This document shows, piece after piece, positions 35,900-50,085 of a stretch of DNA of 64,000 nucleotides. How positions within the stretch are numbered: position 1 is the stretch's first letter; each line of letters begins with the position of its first letter. Position numbers and translations under genes: made by a program. The notes beneath the pieces were generated by a model, which saw nothing but the letters and a program-made list of their open reading frames with translations, ran no database searches and was not told where the DNA came from. This DNA comes from Chrysomallon squamiferum (lineage: Eukaryota; Mollusca; Gastropoda; Neomphalida; Peltospiridae): positions 5,147,597 to 5,211,596 of the forward strand of contig CM022677.1 of assembly GCA_012295275.1 (NCBI GenBank), given 5' to 3'.

Positions 35900-36880
35900 A
35901 ATCATTATTATTTGAAATCAAGGGCTTGCTGTGGGTAATCTTGTAAATATAATTGAAGAGTATGTAATTAAGGGTAATTTAATTTTTTTATAAAAATAAA
36001 GAATAAGAAAAAGAAAATGATTTTGTTTTCTTTATATTATTTAAATCAGGGGAAAATCAAGGGTTTGCTGGGGTACTCAATGTAAATATAATTGAAGATT
36101 GTGTTATTAGGGTTAATTAGAATTTTTATAAAAAATAAAAAGCATTTGTTTTTTTACTGTTATTTAAATCACAGGATTTTCAAGGGTTTGCTGAGGTAAT
36201 CAGTCTAAATATTTTTTTGAAATTATGTAACTGGGGGTAATCAAACTTTTTCAAAAGAAAAAACTAAACATTTGTTTCTTTACATTATTTAAATCAGGAA
36301 AATCAAGGGTTTGCTGGGGGTAATTTGGTAAATATAATTGAAGAAAATATAATTAGGGGTAAAGTGAATTTTTTATTAAAACAAAGAAAAAGAAAAGAAT
36401 TTTGTTTTCTTTATATTATTTAAATAACAGGGATTTCAAGGGTTTGCTGGGGATAATCATTGTCTAAATATTTTTTAAATGATGTAATTAGGGATAATTA
36501 TAATTTTTACATTTCTTTACATTATTTAAATCAGAGGAAAATCAAGAGTTTGTTGTGTAATCAGTGTAAATATATTTAATATTATGTAATCACTGTGTAT
36601 GTATTTCTAAAATTGTGTAATTAAGGGTAAAAAGAAAGAAAAAGAAATCTAGAATTTGTTTTTTCTTTATATTATTTAAATCGTGGGAAGTCAAGGGTTT
36701 GTTAGGGGTAATTAATGTATAATTGAATATTATGTAATTAGGGATAATTATAAAAATTTGTTTGTTAAAAACAATTTTTAATTTCTTTGTAGTATTTAAA
36801 TCGGGGCTAAATCAAGGGTTTGTTGGTGGTAATTAATGTTAATATAATTTAAGCTTTACTAATTAGAGGTGATTAGAAAT
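35900..36880. repeat. Diverged tandem array, units of about 125 bp, eight copies
   Basis: The phrase ATCAAGGGTTTGCTGGGGTA, or a variant, occurs near 35917, 36055, 36179, 36300, 36434, 36540, 36691 and 36811. Each is followed by AAATATAATTGAA and a GTAATTAGGGGTAATTAGAA-like phrase. Spacing varies from about 105 to 150 bp. The copies are clearly diverged, so this is an old array. Noncoding. Confidence 0.88.
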
Positions 36881-37821
36881 TTTTTGATAGAAAATAATAA
36901 ACAATATATTTCTAATGAAAATTGTTAAGTAAATTATAATTTGGCTTTTCCATTTTAGAAAGAATAATAGAACAATTTCAATAAGGAATCTTTAAAACCA
37001 GGAAATAATAATTTTAAAATGATACAAAATAAAATAAAATAAGAGAAAAAAAAATGTACATAAATGAAATTTTTCCAAGTATTTTATAATTTGCCTTTTA
37101 CGTTCTGGAAAAATTAAAAAAATTAGTGCAAAAATGTACAAATGGAAATGTCTTCCAATGTTTATAATCTGTATTTTCTCTTTAATTTAATTAAACAAAA
37201 CTAGGAAGAAAAAAAAAAGAAAACAGAAGAAAATAATATTAATCTCTTTAAAAAATGAAGTACAAACTGGTATTTAATGTTTCCAAGCTGAATCAAAATT
37301 AAAGCTGGTTTGTTTGTTCAAAAATCTAGTACCTCCTGTTTTGTTATAGTGTAATTGGGAGACATCACTAGCAGTTGCCCTGCACAAGTTATCATCTGGA
37401 GAAAGAAACTTGTTTACTTAAGCAACAGTAGCAGGGGTCCTAATACAGACTTAAGGCAATCTGGTAAAAAAGTTCAGAAATGCATATGACAACAAAATAA
37501 TTCAAATAGTCCCTTACTATCTTTGCTTTTAAGAATTATAATAAATATGTCTCCAGCTTTCAGATTCAAATTTTCATTGTTTATTCTAAGAGATATTGTA
37601 AAATTAGGCAGATTCAGTACTTTAAATACTTTTAGCAATGCTTTGAGTTTTTGCTTAACAATAAAATATAGCCAGGTTGTGTTACTTAAAATTAGAAATG
37701 TTAAGGAACATTCAAATAATTTTTAAAAATATAAGAAAAAATAAAGCATAGTCTTTGTATGTTTTTATTTTTATTATGTATATATTGATCAACGTCTTCT
37801 GTACTTATAATCTGTATTTAT

Positions 37822-37895
<74 letters not shown>

Positions 37896-38591
37896 ACACT
37901 CAGTCTTTTTTGTATATTTACAAACACGTTAAAGTTATTTACCTTTAGTAAAAACAATGAATTTTCATACAACGTGTACAAATTTATTTCAAAAATGTGC
38001 ATTTTAAGACAAAACTAAAGACCACTTTTCTAACAATGCATTCCAATTATAAATTACTGTGACATATGCCTTAAAGATTTTGTACTATGAACCCATTTCA
38101 CTTTTATTTGATAATATAACAGGCTGTCACAATAATGCCATAATCAAGCAAATTAATTTTTAATTCTTTAAATTTTATTATTATTATTTCTTTAAAATAA
38201 AAATTACTGCAAATCTATTTTAAAAAAGACTTGGTTTTAATAGTGCTAAAATTATTGTTTAATCTGATTAATTTCAGCTATCTACAAATGTCTTTTAATG
38301 TTAATAACAATTCAAAATCAATAATATAAGAATAAATTATTAAAAAATCCAGTTAATAATTCTGTTTTTTATCTCTATTTTTATATCATTTTTCTTGTGT
38401 TTTTTTGAAAAGACAACAACCATCAAATAACATTGAACTTGTATTTATTTATACATAAACAAGGACACTGTCTTTCACATGCAGCAGTTATTAACTCTTT
38501 CTCACAGAACATGTATTTACCAACTCATCCTTTCACATTCACATCTGTCTCTCTATGTTTGCATCTATTTCTCCTACCATGCCCTCTGAAA

Positions 38592-38641
<50 letters not shown>

Positions 38642-39121
38642 ACAAATTTCTACTAATTTTATTTTGAAATTTTAATTTTTACGTTATCAGATATTGCACT
38701 AAATAAGACTAAAAATACACAGATTATGAAATAACATTATATGCTGTTTCACATTCTACAAACACAAACACAAGTAAATATATAAACTGAAATAACAATA
38801 AAAGAGGAAAAATAAAGTAGATGATAAACAAATAGAAACATTTTAAGAAAGAAAGAATAAATAAATAAATAAATAAATAAAGTATGTTACGTGTAAATAG
38901 TATATTAAAATATGGATTCCTACCATCAGTGTGTGGCCTAAGGTCAGGGGGTAAATGTGTCACAAGCTGTATTCACAGCACGCCAAAAATAACTGCTCCA
39001 AAGACGACGCTACAAAGAAACCCAGTTCTTCGTTACTTTCCAATTTTAGTTTTCTTGGATATGTGTATTTTTATATTTTTATTTATTTATTTATTTATTA
39101 TTACTGTTGTTTTTTATGTTG

Positions 39122-39165
<44 letters not shown>

Positions 39166-39620
39166 TTTATTTTTATATTTTGCTGTGTTGATGTTATCAG
39201 TTTTAGTATTGAGTTTGACCTCATGATAAATAAATCAATTTATTTCACGTACATCGATTATTAAGTTAATTAGGTGCAGATAGAAAGGTCTGTAAACGTT
39301 ATATCTAATCAAACACTGTACAGTTTTCTAACAGTCCTTTTAAAAATCCAGATAATTTTTTGAACAACACACACACACACATTTCAATCTTTTTCTTATT
39401 CACCATATCTGAATGTTTAATTACTGTTTGATAGTATGTGCATGTGTATGTATATGTGCACAAACACACACACATACACACATACATTCATACATGGATA
39501 TGTACATATTTCTGTTCTTCTTGTTTTGGAATACAGGAAAAAAAGAAGAAGAAATAACAAATAAATAAATACATAACTAAAAGCTAGGAAAACAACAAAC
39601 AATTTCTATCCAGTGGTTAA
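36880..39620. other. AT-rich region with microsatellites
   Basis: No gene is supported. A CT tract lies at about 37823-37893, a CA tract at about 38597-38638 and an ATT tract at about 39121-39163. A short GC-richer stretch at 38910-39060 has open frames on both strands (for example FLPSVCGLRSGGKC), but no splice or domain support. Confidence 0.5.
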
Positions 39621-39629
39621 ATACAGTAT

Positions 39630-39990
39630 TTTTCTCTATCCTTCTACAAACGAATCGCTGTGTCTATTATTAGTACATGAATGAGATACTCTGATAACCA
39701 CTGTAATTTTAATTACTCTTCAGATATTATATACTACGTTAGTTATGATTTTTATTGCTGTTTACCACAAGATTAAAAATCTTTCAGAATTTTTTAATTA
39801 TTATTATTATTATTATTATCAAAAGAAAGATAAGCATTGAAGCTTACAACCGTTCCTTTTTTGAGTTGGTATCTTCTTCTCACTGTGTGTCGTCTGTCAA
39901 AACCAACTTCAGTCACAAGTTGAAATTGCAGAGGACTACAGAACTATTTCCGGATATTACATTTTTCATTAAGAAAAAAATATCGATTTA
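39630..39990 (+). other. Upstream region of RING-NHL copy B, homologous to 4680-5000
   Basis: CTTCTACAAACGAATCGCTG and TGTCTATTATTAG, and later a CGTCTGTCAAA phrase, correspond in order to sequence upstream of copy A. This shows that the duplicated unit includes the promoter-proximal region. No donor site equivalent to 5038 is evident. Confidence 0.5.
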
Positions 39991-40411
39991 GATATTTATT
40001 TACCATCACTACTACTGAGAAATTACCTGCAGGGCTTACGATACAACAAATTTTAAAATAAAATTTAAAACTTTGTTATATCGTATATATTTATTTATTT
40101 ATTTATTATCATTTTTTTATTATTATTCAGTAGCAATGTCATTTGTTTATTCTGAGATTTTGAAACCTGACGTTATAATTATAACACAGAATACATTACT
40201 TCACTGAAGGTTCCATTTCTTTTACTTTACACCTACGAGTTGGAGCATGACTAGCGAAATTACCTTGCAGCATTCTTGTACACTCAGATGTTTATTTTGT
40301 TGTTTTCTTACTACAGTCAGTGGTTTTCAACTGGTGTTCTTTGTTATCTCTAAATATTTATTATTATTATTATTATTGTTGTTGTTGTTGTTGTTATTGT
40401 TATTCACAGAT

Positions 40412-41046
40412 ATGGCAACAGCTGCAAACTCCGATGATAAACTTTCGTGCTGCATTTGTGCCGAACTTTTCAAGAAGCCGCGAATGTTAAACTGTGGACA
40501 TTCGTTCTGCAGCAAATGCCTGCAGGACTATATAAGTCATAATTACGACAACAACGACATACAAATCAACTGCCCGTTCTGCAGGCAGAATGTCCCCATC
40601 CCAGACACGAAACCAGTGAATACATGGTCAGATCAATTCCCTATAAACCATTCACTACAGGACGCTGCTAATGATCGGCTACAATCAAAGTTTTGTGAGT
40701 CAGCAGTGTTGTGTTTAGATTCGTTACAATAAAATACTGAAAAAAAACTTTTAGTGATTGTTTAACTAAAGATATTTGTGTTAATCATGACAGTCTAAAG
40801 CAATTGAGAACATTTTATTTAATACATTTCTCTACTCAGATTTTTAAAGTGGTTGATAAAATAAATTCTAAAACATCACATTGTAGACATATCTTTATTA
40901 ATAATAAGTAGTCCTAGTTAATTAATTACTTCACTGATTGATTATTTATTTATTTATTTATTTCAGCTCAAAAGGGAGATTACATGTCACTTCTGAGTTC
41001 TGTTTCTGAAAGTCTCAAAACCTTTAAAGAAATTCTTCAGACATAA
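40412..41046 (+). CDS. Possible truncated RING-only product of copy B
   Basis: If spliced as in copy A, translation gives 94 codons from exon 1, a split Ser codon and 25 codons from exon 2 before TAA at 41044-41046. All eight zinc ligands of the RING are kept. A protein of this sort would lack the target-binding propeller. Whether it is made is unknown; nonsense-mediated decay is unlikely to spare it if the long downstream region remains in the message. Confidence 0.3.
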
Positions 41047-42368
41047 TGATGATAAGATTGAGCAATTTCGCCAAGCCGTCGACATCAACACTACAGTTGA
41101 CACTACAGAAGAGGTCAGAAGGACTGGTAACACACTAATCACAGATTTTACTGCCGCAGTCCACAAAGAACAAGACAGGTTAATAAGAGAAATAGAAAAA
41201 TCTCAGAACTTTGTAAACTCAGAAATAGAAAAACTGTTTACTGAACATAAATATCTGATTGAAGAAAACAAAAAAAATGATTACACTAGGTAAAGATTTG
41301 TTGCAACGTGAATCAGAGGCTGAGATAAAAATAAATATTTCAAAATTCACCAAACTTCAAAACCAAACTTCCGAGTTTCTGTCCAAATCTCTTTCCCAAA
41401 TAGAAAAAGCAAAGTTTAAAGTAAATCTGATAAAATCTGATAAAAAGGTAGAAATGTCAGTCCACATTGGAGAAATATCCATAAACATCCAAAGAGACAC
41501 AAATATAGACACTCTGAAAAACACAGACACAGTTGACACGGAAACACAACGCACAGACACACGGATAGACAGACAGACATACACACTTAAACACACAGAC
41601 ACCATTAACATAAAAACACAAGAAGATACATTGAATCCTTTTCTGGTTTCCCTGCTGGTGTCAGGTGCAGACAAAAGTAAAATTGTTGTTGGTGATTATA
41701 ACAATGAATGTGTAAAATGTTTTTGTTTAGAAAGAAAATCACTGATAAAAAGATACAACACTTCCTCTAAACCACGCGGTCTTGCTGAATCACGTGATCA
41801 GCGAGGTGATGTTGTTGTTTGTTGCTCTGCCACGGGAAAGTAAAATATTGTTTTTATATTTGGAAAACTTCAAACTGATAAAAAAGGTTAAAACTGTTAA
41901 AAGTATCAGTTTATCGCTGTGTTACCTGGCAACCGTCTCGCGGTCACTGGGTACTTTAGTCAGTGCTTGGACATACTGACAGACAGTGGTCAGCTCATTA
42001 ATTCTATCTCAACAGATTTGATCCCCAGACCGTCGTGTCTCACAGTTCACGATCAATGTCTGATTGTTGTGTCAATTGTAAACAGTGTAGTTTGTGTGAC
42101 GTCATCAGGTGACGTCAAATGGGAGTCACGTGATTCAGACAAACTGAGAGACTTGCAAGGTGTTACATGTGACAGGGAGGGAAATATTTTTGTTTGTGAT
42201 TTTGATAGAAATTGTGTTGTTCACTTGTCACGAGATGGTAACATTACACGTGACATCCTCACACGCCAGGATGGCCTGTCACAACCTTTGTCTGTCTGTT
42301 GTGATAACAACAAACTCTATGTGAAAGATAACAATGAAATAAAAATATTTACATGGTGTAAACAGTAA
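40412..42368 (+). pseudogene. RING-coiled coil-NHL gene, copy B, broken
   Basis: Exon 1 (40412-40694) is intact and encodes the full C3HC4 RING, with the same splice donor and ATG context as copy A. The intron is 40695-40966. Exon 2 starts in frame but reaches TAA at 41044, where copy A has a sense codon followed by a two-base difference. Further indels relative to copy A lie near 41270 (one extra A), 41818 (two bases missing) and 41900 (one base missing). The coiled coil and propeller are recognisable but not translatable as one protein. The open part would give a 120-residue RING-only protein. A Thr/Asp-rich linker near 41500-41620 is longer than in copy A. The final NHL part is open from about 41919 to 42368. 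Confidence 0.85.
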
Positions 42369-42414
42369 ATTTGAAACTGTCTGCTAAGTTCCACTTAACT
42401 GTTTCTTTCTGATA

Positions 42415-42420
42415 AATAAA
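42415..42420 (+). promoter_or_regulatory. Polyadenylation signal, copy B
   Basis: AATAAA in the context GATAAATAAAC, as downstream of copy A. Confidence 0.4.
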
Positions 42421-42556
42421 CTGAAAATCACTTATTTATTTATTTATTGTAAGGTAATTAATTTAGTTGATTAGTTTATTTTATTTATTTTTGTTTTTAA
42501 ATATATGATTTATTTATTATGAATTACTTTTGAAATTTTCACCCAGTTTTGTCATT

Positions 42557-42558
<2 letters not shown>

Positions 42559-42605
<47 letters not shown>
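42559..42605. repeat. (CT)n tract downstream of copy B
   Basis: A CT microsatellite preceded by CACCCAGTTTTGTC, as in copy A. It is shorter than the copy A tract. Confidence 0.85.
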
Positions 42606-42607
<2 letters not shown>

Positions 42608-42609
42608 AT

Positions 42610-45600
42610 TCTATTATTTTATAAAGTACTTTATTTAAAAGAATGTTGTATTTAAAATATATTTGTACATATTCAAGTGTAATCGAACAAAACTAACAAA
42701 ATATTTATATGATAACAAATAAAATTCTTCTGTCATTATTTCATTTAAATTTTAAAACTATTTTACATTGTTTCTTGATCTCTTGTCAATATAGCTAGCT
42801 ACCTATATAGACAACTAACTGTATATATGTCTGTGTATAATATAATTAATGTGTATAATATCAGTGTAGTACAAAGTAGTTCACTGTTGAGATTTATTAT
42901 AAATTTACTATTAACAGCTAATACAAATTATTGTTTTGGCGATTATTAGCATTCTCAACTATTCTGCTCGAGATATTTTATAAAATTCTGTCTTAGACAT
43001 TAAATTAAGTTTAATTTGTTCATTATTATTTAGTTAGTTATTCTTTTAATGCAAACAAATGAATAAACAAACAAAAAGAAAGAAGAAAAAAAACACTCAT
43101 GTTAGCGATCATGTTTCGTCTTTATTTAGTGTGCACGTTCAAGTTAGTTTGAGTAGGGAACCAATTCACAATATTCACGTAGCAAGGGCACATGGGCAGA
43201 ACTTCGATCTGAAGTATGTTTTTTTTATTTATTTATTTATTTTTTGAGTATTATTATTATTGTTGTTGAAGTTGTTTTTGTTGCTGTTATTTTTGGATCA
43301 GTTTATTTATTTTACAACAATAACAATAATAGCACGAATATGAACATTAACTGTAATAATTTGATCTATATACACAATCACATACATACGACATAGATAC
43401 CCTCATATACATTTATAAACATATGTATATACCCAGATGTACATGACCACTGCATTCCGATTATTCTCATTGTGCAGTCTAAACGTAACAAAACAGAATA
43501 TTGATTCCTTATAAATACACATACAAATATATGTTTAGTAACATTTACACACAAATATGTTCATACACAGATAGAAGCGGGCGTGCGCAAACATACGCAC
43601 ACACACACATATATATTAAACTACTTAATGTTTGCTTTTCTTCTTCGTCGTATTATTATTATTATTATTAGTAGTAGTAGTAGTATTACTACTACTACTT
43701 CTATTACTACTAAAACTTCGACCTACTACTACTATTATTATTATTACAAATTACATTGTTGACAGCAATACAGCTATCACACAGAAAAAACACAAAAACA
43801 CAAAAAGAAAAAGACAACAGCAATATATTCCTTGATACACAGAGCATACAGAAGAAAACATACAAAATATACACAAAGTATACTTATATAGATACAGATA
43901 TAATCATAGCAATGAACGTATAAATCACACACAATGTTTACTTAAATAGATAACAAATAATATTACACATATTATGGAGGAAAACATAAAAAACACAACA
44001 ATGTATACTTATATAGATGCACACACAGTGATAAACATAACAGAGATAAAACATAAAACACGCACAAGTATGACACAAAATGTATTTGCCGCATTGCACG
44101 CTTTATCTTCTAGCTGACTTGATGTTTCATTTAAAGTGTGCCAGCCACAGACCCACAACATGAGGCTTGTTTGCTTCAGCTTTTGGTTTGAGTTTTGGTT
44201 TGAGTGTTATTTGAGTGTTAGCTTGTAATGAAGAACAATATTCAAGTGTAAAAAGCAAATAAAAGAAATCTGAAACAAAAATTACAAAAAGAAAAGAAAC
44301 AGAATTATGCATACTATTAGAGGCTTATAGATTACACCATATGAATTATATTTGACACAAGTAATTATTATTATTATTATTATTATTATTATTTTTTATT
44401 TTTATTTTTTGGTTAAATTTATTATAAAAATATGTAACATAAATTTCAAAACTATGAGAAAAATAGGGGTGGGGAAATCAGGATAGGGGGAATAACCTAT
44501 GATGATGATATATATCTCATATTTGGATATATAAGGAATAATAATGAAAATAACGATAAAATAAATAAAATGGAATATATATATATATATATATAAATGA
44601 AAAAGTTAAATTCAAAATATTGTAAATCCAGTTTCTTTCTATAACATTAGCATAGAGCCTAAAAAAAAAAAAAAAATTAAAAGAAAAAGAAATGAAAAAA
44701 ACAGAAAAACAAAAACCAGAAAGGTTAAAAACAATTTAATTTAAAAAAAAATTAATCTATGCAGTCTAGATATAGCATGAAACAAAATATTAGATTTAAC
44801 TATTACTGTTTTACCAATTATTTATTGTTTATTTAAACAATCTATTTTTATTTCAATGTGATTTTTTTTCTTATTATATTTGACATATTATTAATTATTG
44901 TTGATTAATATTTTTATTAAAACAAGACACTCAGAAATTAAATTAATATATTGATGAAGATAGCAATATTATTTTACAACTTTGCAAAGAAATTAAATTA
45001 ATAATAATAATAATAATAATAAAAGAAAGTTTTACAGATCTTTGTGTTCAAATTTAAAGTATTTTACAGAATAAAATTTCTCTGGTACAGTAGATATCAC
45101 TTTTTACACACAAAACACACAATAAAAACAATAAATATGGAAGCCATTGTGTCTTTGTGTGTGTTGTGCGTGTGTGTGTGTGTGTGTGCTTTCTCACAAC
45201 TCAAAAAGCAGAAACAAATAAAATTAAGTAAGAAAAACCCACATTCCAATGTAATGTAATAAAATGTATAACGAAAGAAAAAACAACATTACAAAAATAA
45301 ATCAATGTAAATATGTATTTTAGAAGTCTGTGACTTGTAATAAATAATATACAAATACGCAAGAACAAACAAACCTAGTCATATTTTACACTTTTATTTA
45401 GACACACAGTATTTCACTATACAGTTTTCTTGCCTAGATGACAAATATTTAGTGTAACTCAGTTTATTAAATGTAGGCAAATACACAGATCTAAATAAAA
45501 CTATGTCCTGTATTTAGTAGATTACAAATATTATCAGCTAAGTATAATTAAAATTATTCATGTAGCTAATAATAATAATAGTAATAATAATAATGATTGA

Positions 45601-46225
45601 TGATGATGATGACAATTTATTTTAAAAGATAGAGATTTTGTTATTTATATATGTATACATAGCATTACATTTAGCTAAAAGAAACTATATTAACTTAGAT
45701 GAAAACTGTAAGTAGTAAATTTTTCTAGATATTATTTTGATTTAGATATAATCTGATATTTCTCTACCTATATAACATTGTTTTCTGGATTAATGTCCTT
45801 AATATTATCATCAATCTAAAATTATTCAAAATGATATGTCTTAGAGATTTGTATATGGTTTAGTTTCTAACTTGATACCTGAAATACACTTTTAAAAATT
45901 TCTTTAAAACAATCTGTACAGTTATGAATAATCATTATGCATCATCCATTATGTATTCAAATAGTAAAAAAATGAAACCAAACGTTAGTTCTATAGCCAT
46001 ACATTTCTGCAAACCCTCTTCAAGGATTTCTGTAAGAAATTTATTGAAACAAATTTTATTAATATAATTAATATCATATTTATCTTTTATTAGGGATGAG
46101 ATTTTCTTCGTGTGTGTAAAAATGTAGAAAGTTAATTTAGGTTTGTTTATTAATGAAACTGTTGTGAACTGCTGATCATGTGTATTGTAGAGACATAATT
46201 TAAAATGGTAACTTAAAACTGCTTA

Positions 46226-46278
<53 letters not shown>

Positions 46279-47250
46279 GATAAAATTATAAAAATAATAA
46301 AGAAGAAAATATTCCTGCCACCAGTTTCTGGTAACAAAAACAGAACATGGTTTTTACTGAAAGAAGATTTGATGAGTTTTACTTTGAAATACTCGTTTCT
46401 TTCACATTTAAAACTAGAGAACTTAAATTCATCATGAAACACAACTGGAAAATTCCACAGGTATAAAACACAACTCTTTTTTTAAATAAGTAAGTCATTT
46501 ATAATTAAGAAGCAATATACAGTAGCACATTATTACAGGATTAAATCAGTTCTGAATGCACAAGCTGTGATGCAGCCTGATTAATCATGTTTAAAATATT
46601 TCACATCTGAAAAATCTTGCAAGCTATATCTGACAAACAGTGATTTGAAATATGAGTTCATTGTAGATTTTATTTCACAACCCTATGAATTAAAGATCTG
46701 AATGTTATAAAAATTATTAATTATTTTAAGCTCATTATTTCTAGATAATATATATCAGAATTTAAATGAATAAAAACATTTTTAAATTAGCATATTTAAA
46801 AAAGCAATTGTTAACTCGCACATTCAAATTAACATTTTCCCATTGGCATATTTATATTTTAAAGTTGAAATTTGCTTGTATAAAACTGTGATGCATGTTT
46901 CAAAAGACTATTTAAAATCAGCTTTAAAACTGCACATTAAACCTGAATTGAAATCAGCTGCTTATATTTTTATCTCTACATATACCCCATGTTTTTAATT
47001 TTATATTAGGCTTTTATTTTATTTTTATCTCTACATACACCCCATTTCTTTATATTAGACGTTTATTTTATTTTTCTTCTCTACATATACCCCATTTTGT
47101 TTCTCCTTGACATCATTTCTTTCTGATTTTCATATGTAGTATTTTAACATGGTTTTGTTTCAATAAAATAAAAAATTCTTAAAATTTGAGTGTTAGTACA
47201 AAATCTGATTTGCTTTACCTTTCCTTCTTTCTGAATAACCAGTAAACACC
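42610..47250. other. AT-rich intergenic region with microsatellites
   Basis: No coding region is supported over about 4.6 kb. A diverged member of the 2.5/3.0-kb repeat lies at 43110-43210. Trinucleotide tracts lie at about 43650-43745, 44366-44392, 45001-45020 and 46228-46276, with a poly(A) run at about 44660-44676. Confidence 0.5.
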
Positions 47251-47260
47251 ATGAAATGAA

Positions 47261-47402
<142 letters not shown>

Positions 47403-48689
47403 CATACTTAATACAAAACTAATCTAAATCACATTCAAAGGTGAATTGTCTGCTGCTTCGTCTCGAGGTTCAAGTAGAAGTTGTAAACTTTCATCAGCTT
47501 CCACAACGACTCAGGTCCATCAGCAGCTACATTCAGTCAAATCATTCTTGTTATACGTATGTCTGGGCAGACGCAGAAGCTCATCTCCCTGCAAACAGAA
47601 ATTGAAAAACAAGCCAAATATTTAAAAGTGAAATATTTAAAAATAAAAGAACAATTCAGGAAATTATTTAAAAAAAAAAATAAAAAAAATATAAATAAAT
47701 AAATAAAAAGATGAAAAGAAAGAAAAAAAAGGTTATTAAAATAAATTAATTAATTAATAAAAGTTTCATCTCTATGACAACAAGAAAATGTGTGTCTATG
47801 TTACTCTATCATGCAGGAAGTTTTATCTAATATTTATTTTAAAATTATTTTTATAATGATGCAGAAAATACATAATAATAATAATAATAATTATTATAAT
47901 AATAATAATAATGAGAATAATAGTAATAATAATAATAATTTAATGCAACTAAAATTAAGCCTAACAAGACACAAATGTAATAATTTTGACTTTTCTAAAA
48001 GTAAGAATAAACCTTCCTTCAACCTTCAAATACACACTCTCTCACACACACAACTACACACACACACACACACTCACAATCATATAATTTTCATGTTACA
48101 AGCATGGTGTTAAAATTGATGCATCTTACATGAATATCATATTCAAATGTCATTTCTGCATTAAAATTATAGAAAAAGAGAAAAGATAAAAAGAAGGTTA
48201 TACCATAACTCCAGACATCAGTTTTGTGTGTGAATATTCTGTCCAGAGCTAAACACTGATTGGCATCTGAAGCAGTGAAAAAGAATAAAATCTTGTTTTT
48301 CATATTTTTCCAGTTTATAGCATGATATCTGAAATTTAATCTTTTTGAAATTTCAGCATATCGATGTTCCTAGTTAATAAAAAAAATGAATTAAGACTAA
48401 TCCAAGTTTCAGTTTGAAAGTTCCCTATTAATAAGAAAAAAGAATTTAAACTTCAATATTTAAAATCTGAATTTGAACCAATTTAATCAGTGTTTTTGAT
48501 TAGTAAGAAATGTGAATTACTACTGTTCCACTCACTTTTCCACCACCAGCTTAGTACTCTTCCTCATTGTAATCAAGAAGTTTAGCTAATCCAAAATATG
48601 TGATCTTCACCTGATTCGGGATTTGTACTGTACAAAGATAAAATAAAAAAAAAAAAAAAATATAATGTCAAAATTTTATTCACAATTTC

Positions 48690-48850
48690 AGTGATTATTA
48701 TTATTATTATTATTATTATCGTTATTACTGTTATTATTACTATTATTATTACTACTACTACTACTATTATTACTATTATTATTACTGTTATAATTATTAT
48801 TATTGTTATTACAACTACTACTATTCTTATTATTATTTTATTATTATAAG
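48690..48850. repeat. Compound ATT/ACT microsatellite in an EGFR-relic intron
   Basis: ATT triplets with interspersed ACT lie between the activation-segment and catalytic-loop exons. Confidence 0.85.
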
Positions 48851-49209
48851 TACTATTATTTAAAATCTTGAAAATGTATTTACTTATTTCTTTATTTATT
48901 GTTTTGTAAAGCTGACTAAAAAAGATTCTAATTAACCTTTGAAAGGAAAATAAATAGTTTTTTAAATAGAGAAAGAAAAAAACTGCTTTCTAGTGGATCT
49001 AGAAAACTACACCAATTTGAAAAAATAAAAATAAATAAACAACGGCAAACAAAAGAAAAATACAAAATCAAAACAAAAACAAACAAGAAAAGGTGAAAAC
49101 AAATCTTTATTAAAATACTTAGTTGACAAATAATGCTTACCAAGTACCTTTTTAGCAGCTAGATCTCTATGGACAATTCCCCTTTCCTCTAAAAAAATAA
49201 TTCCCTGAA

Positions 49210-49505
49210 AACAACACAGTTTATATGTGCTGTGTATGTGTGTGATTAAGCATGTATTTGTGTCTCTCTGTATTGTGTGTATAAGTGTGTCACGTGTATC
49301 TGTGTTGTGTGTGTGCCTTGTGTGTGTATCTGTGTTGTATGTATTGTGTTTGTGTCTATTTGTGTGTATGTCTGTGTGCATCTATGTGTAGTGTGTGTAT
49401 ATGTGTATTGTGTGTGTTGTGATCTGTGTGTGTTATGTGTGTCTGTGCATATCTGTGTGTTGTGTGTGTCTGTGTGTTGTGTTCTGTGTGTGTTGTGTGT
49501 ACATT
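49210..49505. repeat. GT-rich degenerate repeat in an EGFR-relic intron
   Basis: TGTGTGTATCTGTGTTGTAT-like phrases repeat irregularly between the catalytic-loop and N-lobe exons. The long open frames across it on both strands are artefacts. Confidence 0.8.
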
Positions 49506-49786
49506 TGACAACACTCACACTGGCTATCTGAGTACATGAGTTGAGGAGGACTTTTGATCCAATGTGGTCTTTGTTTTTTCTCACGCCAAGTGACAGCAGC
49601 TGAGTGATCAACATCATCTGTGCCGTCATGCACACTGCGAGGATTCTGACACAACAAGGATGCTTCACTGACGCCATCACCCATGCCTCCTCCAACAGCT
49701 CCTTAATCAGGTTAGGACACCCATCCTGTAACTCTTTAATAGCTACTGGAATCTTGACATTTTCTCCTTCTGGTATCAATTATCCC

Positions 49787-50085
49787 TGATTAATAATAAT
49801 AATAATAACAATAACAACAACAACAATAATAATGTAACAGTAATGATAATAATAATAACAATAATAATGACAGTAATAATAGTAACAATAATAATAAAAG
49901 TGAAAGTAATACTAATAACAATAATAATGACAGTAATAATAGTAATGATAATAAAAGTGAAAGTAATACCAATAACAATAACAATAATAGTAGTAATAAT
50001 AGTAATAGTACTAGTAGCAGTAGTAGCAACAGTAACGATACCAAAGGTAATAATATCAGTAGTAGTTGTGATAGTAACAGTAGCT
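49787..50085. repeat. Compound AAT/AAC/AGT microsatellite in an EGFR-relic intron
   Basis: About 300 bp of mixed trinucleotides lie between the N-lobe and P-loop exons. Within it, a higher-order unit of about 65 bp containing AAAAGTGAAAGTAATACTAA is seen twice (49890-49920 and 49950-49975). Confidence 0.85.

Noticed and set aside
44560-44600. TA tract as a possible replication origin
   Set aside because: A short (TA)n in AT-rich animal DNA carries no evidence for an origin.
49246-49779. 177-codon kinase protein
   Set aside because: Only the first 90 codons are EGFR-like. The rest is the GT-rich intron read past the donor at 49518.
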